A DNA stretch of 64,000 nt from Actinomadura rubteroloni (GTDB lineage: Bacteria > Actinomycetota > Actinomycetes > Streptosporangiales > Streptosporangiaceae), in the NCBI RefSeq assembly GCF_002911665.1, contig NZ_MTBP01000003.1, forward strand, positions 595,231 to 659,230. The letters run 5' to 3'. Of this stretch, positions 8,639-16,758 are shown in pieces (the stretch's first letter is position 1; every line of letters starts with the position of its first letter). A model generated the notes under the pieces. It ran no database searches. It had not been told where the DNA came from and saw only the letters and a list, made by a program, of their open reading frames with translations. The translations under genes were made by a program, and so were the position numbers.

Positions 8639-9808
8639 TCAGGGGAAGGGGAGCGGGGGAGTGGGGGCCAGGGTGCGCTGGACGGCCGCGGCGGTCTCCA
8701 GTTCGGTCTGCGTGATGTCGTTGACGAAGGTGACGCCGCCGATTCCGACCGGGAGCGGGACGCGTTGCCTGCCGTCGCGGTGCCGGACGGTGTCCTGGAG
8801 GGCGCCCGCCAGGACGTCCGGTTCCAGGAGGGGATGCCAGGTCGGGAGCTCCAGCGCCGTCATCACGGCGAAGACCCGGTCGCGCTGGTGCTCGGTCAGC
8901 AGGCCGCGGTGGTGGGCGACCACGGTCGTCAGGGCCATGTCCACGCAGACGGCCTCGCCGTGCAGCAGGGACGGAAGTGCCCGCATCTCGATCGTGGGGC
9001 TGAACGTGTGTCCGTAGTCGACACTGCGTTCCAGTTCGGTCTCCCACAGATTCGGTTCCAGCTCCTCCAGCATTCCCGCGGTGGCGGCGTGGAGCACCGC
9101 GACGGCGGCCTGGTCGCCGACGGGTGTGACGCCCTGGAACTTCTCGTCCAGCAGGCGGGGGCCGTGGCGTTCCAGCAGGTCGAACAGCCGGACGTCCTTG
9201 ATCAGCCCGAGCTTCAGGATCTCGGCGATGCCGTTGCTGACGTGGCGGCGGGCGAGCGTCGCGAGGAAGAACCGGTCGAGCAGCGTCAGCGCGGCGGGCG
9301 CGTAGGTGCCGAGCCGGTTCTTGTGGCCGTTGAAGTTCACCCCGGTCTTCACGCCGACGCCCGCGTCCACGAGCCCGACGAGCGTGGTCGGGACGCGGAC
9401 GAACGGCGTCCCGCGCCGGTACAGGCTCGCGACCAGGCCCACGATGTCGGTCAGCACGCCGCCGCCGACGACGATCACCGGTTCGCGGCGGCGCGCCAGG
9501 CCGAACGCGTCCAGTGCCTCCACGATGCGCGCGGCGGTGCCGAAGTCCTTCGCCGACTCGTCCGCCCGGACGGTCATGATCGTGGACTCGACGTCGTGAT
9601 GGTCGAAGTAGGCGCGGATCCCGGCGCCGTGCAGCAGGTCGACGGCGTGGTCGACGACGACGAAGCGGCGCCGGCCCGATCCGATCTCCAGCACGTCGGC
9701 GCGGTCGGGCCGGAAGACGTGGTCGCGGAACCGCACCTCGTAGCTGACGAGCTGCTGCGCGCGGACGCGCCACGACCCCGGACGTTCCGCGTTGGACGGT
9801 GCGTTCAC
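8639..9808 (-). CDS. 2-epi-5-epi-valiolone synthase (sedoheptulose 7-phosphate cyclase)
   Basis: A 389-residue dehydroquinate-synthase-fold enzyme with GTG start. It keeps the NAD-binding GGGV (residues 114-117) and PTT (140-142). In place of dehydroquinate synthase's GGKTGxNHPxGKN it has GVKTGVNF followed by GHKNRLGTY (about 152-169), which marks the EEVS branch (AcbC/ValA type). The reaction cyclises sedoheptulose 7-phosphate to 2-epi-5-epi-valiolone, first step to C7 cyclitols such as acarbose and validamycin. It is last in an operon of kinase, dehydrogenases, isomerase and phosphatase, 27 bp after the HAD gene. The mobile element lies between it and the operon's 5' part, so expression may be reduced. 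Confidence 0.9.
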   Translation of the reverse strand: MNAPSNAERPGSWRVRAQQLVSYEVRFRDHVFRPDRADVLEIGSGRRRFVVVDHAVDLLHGAGIRAYFDHHDVESTIMTVRADESAKDFGTAARIVEALDAFGLARRREPVIVVGGGVLTDIVGLVASLYRRGTPFVRVPTTLVGLVDAGVGVKTGVNFNGHKNRLGTYAPAALTLLDRFFLATLARRHVSNGIAEILKLGLIKDVRLFDLLERHGPRLLDEKFQGVTPVGDQAAVAVLHAATAGMLEELEPNLWETELERSVDYGHTFSPTIEMRALPSLLHGEAVCVDMALTTVVAHHRGLLTEHQRDRVFAVMTALELPTWHPLLEPDVLAGALQDTVRHRDGRQRVPLPVGIGGVTFVNDITQTELETAAAVQRTLAPTPPLPFP

Positions 9809-9835
9809 AGCGGCAACCCTTCGGCTCGCTGGCGG

Positions 9836-10504
9836 TCAGGACGGGGTGAGCCGCACGCGCAGCCGTCCGGCCGGGCCGTCGGCGGTGACGCGGACGTCCC
9901 GCAGGTCCCGGACGCGCTCGGCCCGCACGCCGTCCGGCACCGGGCCGGGGCCGACCAGCACGGTCGCGGCCCCGGCGGCGTGCGCGGCCAGCAGCCCGGC
10001 CGGGGAGTCCTCGAACGCCAGCGCGGACGCGGGCGCGACGCCGAGCCGTCCGGCGGCCGCGAGGAACCCCTCCGGGCTGGGCTTTCCTGCGGCGACGTCG
10101 TCGGCGGTGACGACGACGGGCGGCAGCGGGAGCCCGGCCGCGCGCATCCGGGCGGCGGCGAGCGCGCGGTCGGCGGACGTCACGAGCGCCCAGCGGTCCG
10201 GCGGCAGCGCGGCGAGGAGTTCGGGCGCGCCGGGGACGGGGACGATCCCGTCGGTCTCGCGCACCTCGGCGGCGGTGACGCGCGCGGTCTCGGCCGCGAC
10301 GTCGGCGCCCGGCGGCGCGAACTCCGCGACGGTCTCGGCGGTGCGGCGGCCGTGCGACACCGCGAGGATCGCCGCCGCGTCCAGCCCGTGGCGGCGGGCG
10401 AAGTCGCGCCAGGTGCGCTCCACGACGGCGGTCGAGTCCAGCAGCGTGCCGTCCATGTCGAGCAGGAGGGCCGTCGCGGCGACGACGGCGGGGGTTCGTC
10501 TCAT
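9836..10504 (-). CDS. HAD-superfamily phosphatase (beta-phosphoglucomutase-like)
   Basis: A 222-residue HAD hydrolase. Motif I is LLLDMDGTLLDS near residue 14, motif II is in VTSAD, motif III Lys in AGKPSPEGF and motif IV in FEDSPAG. It belongs to the subfamily with a helical cap. The ATG overlaps the stop of the isomerase gene (ATGA), so the two are translationally coupled. In this operon it probably dephosphorylates a phosphorylated C7-cyclitol or sugar intermediate; this is inferred from context and not from sequence. Confidence 0.9.
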   Translation of the reverse strand: MRRTPAVVAATALLLDMDGTLLDSTAVVERTWRDFARRHGLDAAAILAVSHGRRTAETVAEFAPPGADVAAETARVTAAEVRETDGIVPVPGAPELLAALPPDRWALVTSADRALAAARMRAAGLPLPPVVVTADDVAAGKPSPEGFLAAAGRLGVAPASALAFEDSPAGLLAAHAAGAATVLVGPGPVPDGVRAERVRDLRDVRVTADGPAGRLRVRLTPS

Positions 10505-11289
10505 CGTGGTGTCCCTGAAAACGTCGGGGCGTGCCGCCGTGCCCAGGCGAGGTCCGCCGCGAGCCGCGCGGAGTCGCCGTCGCGGTAGTCGTTCTCCAGC
10601 ACGAGCGCGCGCACCGGGACGCGGCGCAGCGCGCCGAGGGTCGCGTCCAGCCCGGCCGTGCCGGTGCCGAGCGGGGGCGTCGCGCCGGTGCCGGGCGGCC
10701 CGTCCTTGAGGTGGACCTGGTCGGCGAGCAGGTCCCCGCAGCATGCCACGAGGCAGTCCGGACGCAGCCCCGCCTCGACCGGGTTGTAGCAGTCCAGCAC
10801 GAGCCGGAACGCCGGCGACGCGACCCGCGCGGCCAGTTCCCGGGCCTGTGCGCACGGCAGGACGTTCTCGCTCCCCAGCAGCAGGCCGCGCGCGACGGCC
10901 TCCGCCGAGGCCCAGCGAAGCGTCGCGGCGGTGGCGGCGAACGCGTCCGGGCCGTCGATCGCGCTGCGCCGGAAGCTCGGCGCGAACGCCAGCGGCACGC
11001 CGAGCGCGACGGCCGTGTCGAGCAGCCGCACCAGCACGGGCCGCGCGGCGGCGGACGTGAGGCCGACGTCGTTCAGGTGGTTGCCCGCCATGGCCAGCAG
11101 CCGCACGCCCGTCGCGTCCGCCGCCGCGCGCACCGCGTCCGTCCGGCCGGGCGCGTCGAGCCACGGGCCGCGTCCCGGGCCGCCGAGGTCGAGTTGCAGG
11201 CCGTCGGCCCCGGCGCCGGCCGCCGCGCGCACCGCCGCCGCGCCGGACGCGGGCAGCCGCCACTCCGCCAGCCCGACCGCACAGGTCAC
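10501..11289 (-). CDS. Sugar phosphate isomerase/epimerase (TIM barrel)
   Basis: A 262-residue protein of the xylose-isomerase-like TIM-barrel (AP endonuclease 2) family. It begins VTCAVGLAEWRLPASG at a GTG that forms GTGA with the stop of the SDR gene. Putative metal ligands are the Glu in LLLGSENVLP, the Asp in LVLDCYNPVE, the His in DQVHLKDG and the Glu in LVLENDYR. Within the operon it takes the place of a cyclitol epimerase, such as the 2-epimerase step that converts the EEVS product; that role is inferred. Confidence 0.85.
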   Translation of the reverse strand: MTCAVGLAEWRLPASGAAAVRAAAGAGADGLQLDLGGPGRGPWLDAPGRTDAVRAAADATGVRLLAMAGNHLNDVGLTSAAARPVLVRLLDTAVALGVPLAFAPSFRRSAIDGPDAFAATAATLRWASAEAVARGLLLGSENVLPCAQARELAARVASPAFRLVLDCYNPVEAGLRPDCLVACCGDLLADQVHLKDGPPGTGATPPLGTGTAGLDATLGALRRVPVRALVLENDYRDGDSARLAADLAWARRHAPTFSGTPR

Positions 11290-12020
11290 CGGACCGGCCC
11301 GCTCTGTGAGGCCGGCGCGCGGTCGCGGACCGGCCACCAGGTTCCGTCGCCGTCCACGACGAGGCTGTCGCCGTGGTGCCCGGCGGTCGTGGCCAGGCGC
11401 ACCGCCAGCGGGGCGAACGCGGACGGCCGCATGTACGAGCCGTAGTCGAAGCCGGGCGGCCTGCGGCGGCGGATGCCCGGCGTGTCGACCATCCCGGCCG
11501 GGAGGATCTGGACGATCCGGACGTCCGCCGGGTCCTCCTCCTGCGCCACCGCGTCCAGCAGCGCCCGGGCCGCCGCCTTGGTCGCCGCGTACCCGGACCG
11601 TCCGGGGCCGGGGTTGAACGCCACTTCCGACGACACGCCGACGAACAGCCCCGGCCGCGCTGCGCGCAGCGCCGGGAGCGTCGCCGCGAGCGTCCGCCAC
11701 AGCCCGGTCACGTTCACGTCGAGCTGGCCGAGCCACTCGTCCTCGGGCACCGCGCCGAACGGGGCGCGGCCGGCGCCGTACCGGACGGCCGCGAAGCACA
11801 CCGCGTCCAGCGGCCCGGCGCCGAGCGCGGCCAACCGGTCGGCGGCGTCCGGGCCGCCGAGGTCGAGGCGCTCCCACCGCAGCGGCGCGGCGCGGGCGGG
11901 TTCGCGGCGGCTGCACACGACGACGTCGGCCCCGGCGGCGGCCCAGGCGTCGGCGACGCCCCGGCCGATGCCCGTGGAGCCGCCGACGACCAGCATCCGG
12001 CGGCCGGTCAGGTCGGTCAT
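11286..12020 (-). CDS. Short-chain dehydrogenase, probable cyclitol dehydrogenase
   Basis: A 244-residue SDR. The cofactor motif VVGGSTGIGRG begins near residue 11, the catalytic Ser is in VGVSSEVAF and the Tyr/Lys pair in YAATK. The NAG motif is replaced by FAAVRYG. It is coupled by ATGA to the stop of the split zinc-type dehydrogenase and by GTGA to the isomerase. Oxidation or reduction of a ring hydroxyl of a C7 cyclitol is the likely job, by analogy to the second dehydrogenase of acarbose-type clusters. Confidence 0.88.
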   Translation of the reverse strand: MTDLTGRRMLVVGGSTGIGRGVADAWAAAGADVVVCSRREPARAAPLRWERLDLGGPDAADRLAALGAGPLDAVCFAAVRYGAGRAPFGAVPEDEWLGQLDVNVTGLWRTLAATLPALRAARPGLFVGVSSEVAFNPGPGRSGYAATKAAARALLDAVAQEEDPADVRIVQILPAGMVDTPGIRRRRPPGFDYGSYMRPSAFAPLAVRLATTAGHHGDSLVVDGDGTWWPVRDRAPASQSGPVR

Positions 12021-12455
12021 GGGTCTCCCTCCGTCGCGGCGATCCGGACCGACAGCTTGACCAGGCGGCGGCCGTCGACCGTGCGGTCGCGCGTGCGCGC
12101 GAGCCGCCGCATCAGCCGCGCGGCGCCGTCCATGCCGGTCCGGTGCGTGATCAGGTCGCGGTAGCGGGCGGGGTCGTGGGCCAGCTCGGCGGCGGCGGCG
12201 CGCAACTGGCGGCCGGACACGCCGCGATGGCCGAACAGCCGCCCCCGCGCGGTCGCCGTGACGCGGGCCGGGGACGGCAGCCCGCCGCAGTTCGCCGCCC
12301 GCGCCGCCGCGAGGTCCACGCCCGGCAGCAGCGGTGTGGCCGCGCCGGGCGGCAGGCCGCCGACCAGGTCCACGACGACGTCCGGCCCGGCCGCCGCGAG
12401 CACGGCCTCCAGGGCGGCGACGGTCGCGTCCCGGGGCGTGGCGATCAGCGCCGCG
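12017..12455 (-). pseudogene. 3' part of zinc-type alcohol dehydrogenase, cut off by the integrated element
   Basis: This segment encodes the C-terminal part of a medium-chain dehydrogenase: nucleotide-binding fold remainder (PDVVVDLVGG), then GRLFGHRGVSGRQLR and YRDLITHRTGMDGAARLM, and a stop coupled to the SDR start. Its N-terminal part is at 22944-23596 across the element. In the present arrangement an ATG inside the element at 12553 opens a 178-codon frame into it, but that product lacks the catalytic domain. Joining the halves at ACCGG gives 653 + 439 = 1,092 bases, exactly 364 codons, reading PLPGPVAALIATP across the joint. Confidence 0.88.
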
Positions 12456-12469
12456 ACCGGCCCGGTAGC
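12453..12469. other. attL core of the integrative element
   Basis: GCGACCGGCCCGGTAGC. The left half follows the dehydrogenase gene and the right half belongs to the element. The 5-bp ACCGG at 12456-12460 is shared with the right junction (22944-22948). The frame arithmetic of the split gene independently places the crossover here. A further GCTACCG at 12473-12479 forms an inverted repeat with CGGTAGC at 12463-12469. Confidence 0.75.
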
Positions 12470-12684
12470 GCGGCTACCGTGGGAACCCCCGGATGACCTG
12501 GGGGAACAACAGAAGATGAGTGCCGAGAGAGCCATCACGGGAGCCATGATCAAGGTTCGCGGAACGCCTGAAGTCGAAAGGCCGTTCTAACTCTCGATTG
12601 GCTCTCAACAGCGGAAGGGCCGGACGCTGCAACGTCCGACCCCTCCTGACACACACCGCGTCGTGGAAGGACTGGTGGCGTCTG

Positions 12685-13842
12685 ATGAGTACTCTACTCG
12701 TGAACGGCTACAAGGCCAGCATCTACCCGGAGGGCAAGGGCTTCACCGGCGTTCTTGATCTGGGGTGGAAGGCTGACGGCAAGCGGAACCGGCCCAAGCG
12801 CAAGGGACCGACTAAGGCCGTTGTGAAGGACAAGCTTGCGAAGCTTGCCAAGGACCTTGATGACAAGGTCACCACCGACCGATCGGTTACCGTGCTCCGG
12901 GTCGCCACCGAATACGTAGACGAACTGGAGCGCGCCGGAAAGGCGCCCCGGACGATTAGCACCTACCGGAGTTTCGTCAAGAATCACGTATCGAAAATCG
13001 GTGCGATCAAAATCAAAGACTTTGAGCCACTTCATGTGTCCGTGTGGCTTGTGGAACTGGCCGCGAAGCTCTCTCCAGAAACACTGCGCAAGGTACACGC
13101 GCTGCTCACCAACGCGATTAATCGCGCCATCGTGTACCGATACGTCAATGAGAACGTGAGCCTTCCTGTCGCGCGTCCGCAGGGAAGAAAAGATGCGCTG
13201 CGCGAAAGCAAGTCTTTTAGCGTGGCTCAGACGGACTCGATCCTCAAGACGTGCCTGTCTCCACACCAGCGGTTCGGCGGGTATCTGGCGTTGGCGCTCA
13301 CGTCCGGTCTTCGGATTGATGAGCTGAATGGCCTGACGTGGGAATGGCTGGATCTGGACTCCGATGAACCTACGGTTTATGTGGAGCGCGCCGCGCGAAC
13401 CGATGGGAAGCTAAAGACGGAGAACAGCCGCCGGGGGCTGACGCTCGGCGGAGTTTCCGTGACCGCGCTCAAGGACTGGCGGGGGATCCAGCGCGCGGAA
13501 TTCGCCGCGCGCGGCGAAATCGTGTCAAAGGAGACGCCGGTGTTCACGCGCCCCGATGGGAGCGCCTACACCGCCATTACCGCGCGGCAAGAATTTCGCG
13601 CCTTGCTCGCTGTGGCCGGTATCGCCAACCCTGCCGAGTGGACGCTACGCGAGACGCGCACCACGTTCGTCTCGATAATGAGCCATCATGGCATTGCACG
13701 CGAAATCATCGCGGACATGTGCGGGCACACGCTCAAGACGCTTGAGCGCCATTACCGCAAGGTTCTCGCTCCTGTTCACCGGCAGTCGGCAAGCGTGATC
13801 GACGCTGTGTTTGGACAGGCTGCGCACGCCCTAGCGGCGTAG
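12685..13842 (+). CDS. int: Tyrosine-recombinase integrase
   Basis: A 385-residue phage-type integrase beginning MSTLLVNGYKASIYP. Residues 65-150 form the SAM-like core-binding domain (YVDELERAGKAPRTISTYRS). The catalytic domain has Arg210 (LTSGLRIDELNGL), Arg325 (WTLRETRTTF), His348 (CGHTL) and the nucleophile Tyr357 (ERHYRK). The His of the usual HxxR motif is Arg322, a substitution I have seen in other actinomycete integrases. An in-frame TTG lies 87 bp upstream; the ATG is preferred because GGAAGGA precedes it. It should catalyse integration at, and with Xis excision from, the ACCGG core. Confidence 0.93.
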   Translation: MSTLLVNGYKASIYPEGKGFTGVLDLGWKADGKRNRPKRKGPTKAVVKDKLAKLAKDLDDKVTTDRSVTVLRVATEYVDELERAGKAPRTISTYRSFVKNHVSKIGAIKIKDFEPLHVSVWLVELAAKLSPETLRKVHALLTNAINRAIVYRYVNENVSLPVARPQGRKDALRESKSFSVAQTDSILKTCLSPHQRFGGYLALALTSGLRIDELNGLTWEWLDLDSDEPTVYVERAARTDGKLKTENSRRGLTLGGVSVTALKDWRGIQRAEFAARGEIVSKETPVFTRPDGSAYTAITARQEFRALLAVAGIANPAEWTLRETRTTFVSIMSHHGIAREIIADMCGHTLKTLERHYRKVLAPVHRQSASVIDAVFGQAAHALAA

Positions 13843-13850
13843 GCAGCGCA

Positions 13851-13887
13851 CAGAAACGCCCCTGACAGTTCGTCAGGGGCATTTCTG
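13851..13887. terminator. Bidirectional hairpin terminator after int
   Basis: Arms CAGAAACGCCCCTGAC (13851-13866) and GTCAGGGGCATTTCTG (13872-13887) pair with one mismatch around a 5-nt loop. It sits between the convergent int and xis genes. Confidence 0.8.
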
Positions 13888-13952
13888 CGTCCTTCCACGA
13901 CGGCTTAGGGAGTCTCTTACGCGGGCGCGCCGCGCGAGGCTCTGAGAGAGCG

Positions 13953-14204
13953 TTAGGCGCTATCGCTGTCTGCGGCGTCTTCCCGGCGCTTGAGGTAGGC
14001 GCGCAACTGGCCGTGCGTTACGCGCCGTCCGCGCTCCCGGATACGGATGGAGCGAAGTTCACCCGTGCGCAGAAGTGCGAAAACCGTATCCCGCGAAACG
14101 CCGAGAAGTTCGGCGACCTCCAAGACCGTGTAGACGCGGAGTTCGTTCGTCGCATCGTCGGTGGGTTCGCCCGAAATACTGTCTGGGTCATGCCGGTCAG
14201 ACAT
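13953..14204 (-). CDS. xis: Excisionase-type helix-turn-helix protein
   Basis: An 83-residue protein with a MerR-like winged HTH of the HTH_17/excisionase family (YTVLEVAELLGVSRDTVFALLRTGELRSIRIRERGRRV), followed by a helix that ends in an acidic tail. Start at MSDRHDPDS is set by AAGGAGAG; a longer frame exists. Its position convergent with int and its size match directionality factors of integrative elements. It is the last gene of the minus-strand transfer operon, overlapping the lipoprotein stop by 8 bp. Confidence 0.85.
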   Translation of the reverse strand: MSDRHDPDSISGEPTDDATNELRVYTVLEVAELLGVSRDTVFALLRTGELRSIRIRERGRRVTHGQLRAYLKRREDAADSDSA

Positions 14205-14934
14205 GGATTCTCTCCTTGATCGTCGCAAAGTATCGGTCGGCACGCTGCCGGGTTCTCTGTGGGCTTTCATGGTGCGGACCGGACGAGACCTGCGCGAAAC
14301 TCATGGTAAGCATGAACGGTCCGCGCGTGAGGACGTAAGAGACCTTTTCGCACTTGCCGCCATTCGTGCATCCCAGGGATTCGACCCGCCGGAAATACCT
14401 CCAGCCGAACATAACGGTCCCATTTTGGCCGGCCGCGCCCTTGCAATTTCTGGAAATCCGGTCGAAATATGCGGCGGCTTTCTCAGTGGTCTCGAACTCA
14501 AGTGCGGACTGATAGAGGGAACGGCGCAAGTCGCCGCCCATCCCCCGGATGTAGTCGTTCCAGCGCTGCCCGAAAACCCGAAGTTCCCCGGCGTGAACAC
14601 CGGTAGGTGCGTCGTCGGTCCATCCGCAAAGCGCGTCAACTCGCGCGCTGTCGGTTTCGACTCGGTAGTGCGGCAAGTCGCGTCGGGATACGTCGGCACG
14701 GCTGAGCATGAGACGCAGGACGTCCGGCAGGCGTTGACCGCCTGCGGCGCATCCCGCGCCGGTGCCGACTGGCGCGCACGGCGCTGTGGTGCCCGTGGAC
14801 GGCCGTGCGGACGTGGGGCCGGTCGGCAAGACGGGTGAGAACCTTCCGGACGGCTGGTGGCTCCCTCCGCAGGCGGACGCCGTCAGGACGACCGCCAGGG
14901 CGACCGCGACCCCTAGGCGTCTACGTGGGGACAT
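14197..14934 (-). CDS. Element-encoded lipoprotein of unknown function
   Basis: A 245-residue protein starting MSPRRRLGVAVALAVVLTA with a lipobox (TASAC), so it should be anchored outside the membrane. After a Pro/Thr/Ser linker there is a folded domain with several Cys (CGW, NCKG, GCTNGGKCEK) and WRYFRRVESLG; the family is not recognised. AAAGGAG precedes the start. The neighbours are two membrane proteins and xis. A role in mating contact or entry exclusion is possible but only inferred. Confidence 0.75.
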   Translation of the reverse strand: MSPRRRLGVAVALAVVLTASACGGSHQPSGRFSPVLPTGPTSARPSTGTTAPCAPVGTGAGCAAGGQRLPDVLRLMLSRADVSRRDLPHYRVETDSARVDALCGWTDDAPTGVHAGELRVFGQRWNDYIRGMGGDLRRSLYQSALEFETTEKAAAYFDRISRNCKGAAGQNGTVMFGWRYFRRVESLGCTNGGKCEKVSYVLTRGPFMLTMSFAQVSSGPHHESPQRTRQRADRYFATIKERIHV

Positions 14935-14936
14935 GG

Positions 14937-15239
14937 CTACTCCTTTTCGTTGATGCGCTGAACTTCTGCGTGAATTGCGAATCCGATTGCCACCGCTTCG
15001 AGCGCGACTCGCACGGCCATGACGAAGACGACCCAACCGAGCGGCAGAAGCGTGACGAATGCCGCAGTTGCGACCGGTCCGAGCCACGAGCGAAAAGCGA
15101 TGACGACGGCGAGAAGAATGCTCACCCACAGTCCCGCCGTAATGCGCGTCACGCGGTACAGGACTGAGACGATTGTGGGAGTCACGAAACGCTGGAACTG
15201 CGTTTCCGTAAGTGCGGCGGACAGGGAGTTACTTTTCAT
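14937..15239 (-). CDS. Small membrane protein, DUF4282-like
   Basis: 100 residues with two transmembrane segments (about 32-50 and 55-85), a short cytoplasmic N-terminus (TETQFQRFVTPTIVSVLYRVT) and a charged C-terminal helix (HAEVQRINEKE). The layout resembles DUF4282 proteins. It overlaps the upstream gene by 11 bp and ends 2 bp before the lipoprotein start, so it is part of the element's operon. Function unknown. Confidence 0.72.
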   Translation of the reverse strand: MKSNSLSAALTETQFQRFVTPTIVSVLYRVTRITAGLWVSILLAVVIAFRSWLGPVATAAFVTLLPLGWVVFVMAVRVALEAVAIGFAIHAEVQRINEKE

Positions 15240-15696
15240 CGGACACCTTCCATTTCTGTGCTTGCCGGAGTGCGGCGAGTATGTGACCGGTAGCGGCGAA
15301 GGACACCATCCCGATCCAGAGCCATTCGGGAATCGTCGTTGTCCCGAGGAAGACGACAGCAGGGAACGTGCTCAACGGCAGGATGAACAAGATCGTTGAT
15401 AGGTAGCGGTGGAAGGTGGGTCCGCGCAGCCACTCGAAAATCGGAGAGAGTAGCCACATGAATGCGCCGTAGTCCGGGTACTGCGCCGGACGCGCGAGCG
15501 CGAGGAAGATTTCTGTGACCGTTTGCGCCGCCCAAGCGGCAACCGTCGCCGATAGAACGGGCATGACCGGGCGGTGTGGCGTGGTGAATGAGTCCGTGAA
15601 GATCGGGAACTGAACGGCCATAAGTGCGGCGGCCGAATAGACTACGGCCAAAGCCGCAGACCAACCGGCGACAATCGCGGCAGGAAACCGTCTCAT
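15229..15696 (-). CDS. Membrane protein of unknown function
   Basis: 155 residues with about four hydrophobic segments (residues 7-28, 45-70, 98-118 and 120-140), a PxYPDYGAFMWLLSP loop and a basic C-terminus. The start forms ATGA with the stop of the replication-relaxation gene. I do not recognise the family. The operon position suggests a membrane role in the element's transfer or maintenance. Confidence 0.7.
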   Translation of the reverse strand: MRRFPAAIVAGWSAALAVVYSAAALMAVQFPIFTDSFTTPHRPVMPVLSATVAAWAAQTVTEIFLALARPAQYPDYGAFMWLLSPIFEWLRGPTFHRYLSTILFILPLSTFPAVVFLGTTTIPEWLWIGMVSFAATGHILAALRQAQKWKVSDEK

Positions 15697-16508
15697 TGGT
15701 CGTCCCGGAAAAGGTCGCGCGTTAGTCCGTCTAGCGTTGCCAGACCTTGAGAGCAGATCACGAAAAGCCGGTCAGCCGGAGCCGGAAACTTGCGTGCTAT
15801 ACGGGTAAGCACACCCGTCCGCCGATTGTCCGGAGCGGAGAAAAGCACACGCGGGATGACGCCGCCCGGACCGGTTATTTCGGACTGAGCGATACGCAGG
15901 TAACTGCGCATCTTCTGTTCCACAATGGACACGCTCTCTGTGCCTCGATCTACTTCGATCCACCAATGATCGGTAACCCGGTGATTGCGCCTGACAAGAG
16001 CTGCGTAAGCATCGGGCTTGATGACGTCACCAAGTTCAGTAGTCCACCAGGATTCCGGCTCGGTTTGAAAGTCCGCGACCGCGAAAGGCAGCTTGCGTGA
16101 CGACTCGATGAGCTGCACGTAAATCTCGGAGACGGCAAGGACGTGAGAGTGCAACCGGGGAGAAACGTTGCTCGCTGTCGTCTTCTTATCAGGTGCGGGA
16201 ACACCCCGAATTGTTTGAATGAGCACAGCCCCGGCGGGATCAATTCCGTAGATTGCGGCACCGGCTCCACCGAAGCTTCCGCCGACACGACGAGGAAGAA
16301 CGATAAGCGCTCGGCTTTCAACAAGCCGATGCAATACACGCTTACGGACGCTGAAACTACTAGAAAGCCCAAAGAAATGCAGACGCTCAATCTGAGAACC
16401 AGTGGCCAGCCCAAGCCGGTAAACAGTTTCAAGATCGGCCAGATCGCGATCCGTGAGGCGCATTCCGAGCCATACGGCGCGCTCGAAGATGTTAGGTGGC
16501 GGATTCAA
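15693..16508 (-). CDS. Replication-relaxation family protein
   Basis: About 271 residues from a TTG with AGAAAGG 8 bp upstream; the frame is open for 72 more codons, so the start is uncertain. The N-terminal winged-helix-like part (LTDRDLADLETVYRLGLATGSQIERLHF) and the later HSHVLAVSEIYVQL ... IKPDAYAAL ... WWIEVDRGTESVSIVEQKMRSY match the replication-relaxation family found on actinomycete plasmids. The E-VD-E-K pattern looks like a PD-(D/E)xK nuclease core, so DNA nicking is conceivable (inference). It lies 250 bp after the transfer ATPase gene. Confidence 0.75.
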   Translation of the reverse strand: MNPPPNIFERAVWLGMRLTDRDLADLETVYRLGLATGSQIERLHFFGLSSSFSVRKRVLHRLVESRALIVLPRRVGGSFGGAGAAIYGIDPAGAVLIQTIRGVPAPDKKTTASNVSPRLHSHVLAVSEIYVQLIESSRKLPFAVADFQTEPESWWTTELGDVIKPDAYAALVRRNHRVTDHWWIEVDRGTESVSIVEQKMRSYLRIAQSEITGPGGVIPRVLFSAPDNRRTGVLTRIARKFPAPADRLFVICSQGLATLDGLTRDLFRDDQ

Positions 16509-16692
16509 GAAGATCACCTTTCTCGTTAATGTATTTCTTGCAATTCTTTCGATTTCTTTCCAGGCCGGCCGGAGCTTGATCATCAAGCGTCGGAAGCAGA
16601 AGAATTGCCGACAGGCCCGGACGTAGGGGAGAGTTTCAGCAGGAGAGGGAAGAGCTAACGTGGGGCTGACCTGCGGTGATGTGCTGTGACGC

Positions 16693-16725
16693 GTGTTGCC
16701 CGATGGCAACACCGGAGGCAACACC
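16693..16725. repeat. Iteron-like repeats between transfer ATPase and replication-relaxation genes
   Basis: GGCAACACC occurs at 16705-16713 and 16717-16725 (12-bp period), and its inverse GTGTTGCC at 16693-16700, making a hairpin GTTGCC-CGAT-GGCAAC. It is inside a 250-bp gene-free gap just upstream of the replication-relaxation gene. Candidate origin, nick site or autoregulatory operator. Confidence 0.5.
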
Positions 16726-16758
16726 GAGGGACGCGCCGACGGCTACACCTCTATGGAC

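Noticed and set aside
12463..12479. CGGTAGC/GCTACCG with GCTACCG at 22941 as a 7-bp attachment repeat
   Set aside because: Using GCTACCG as crossover restores the dehydrogenase out of frame with an early stop; ACCGG restores it in frame with exact codon count.
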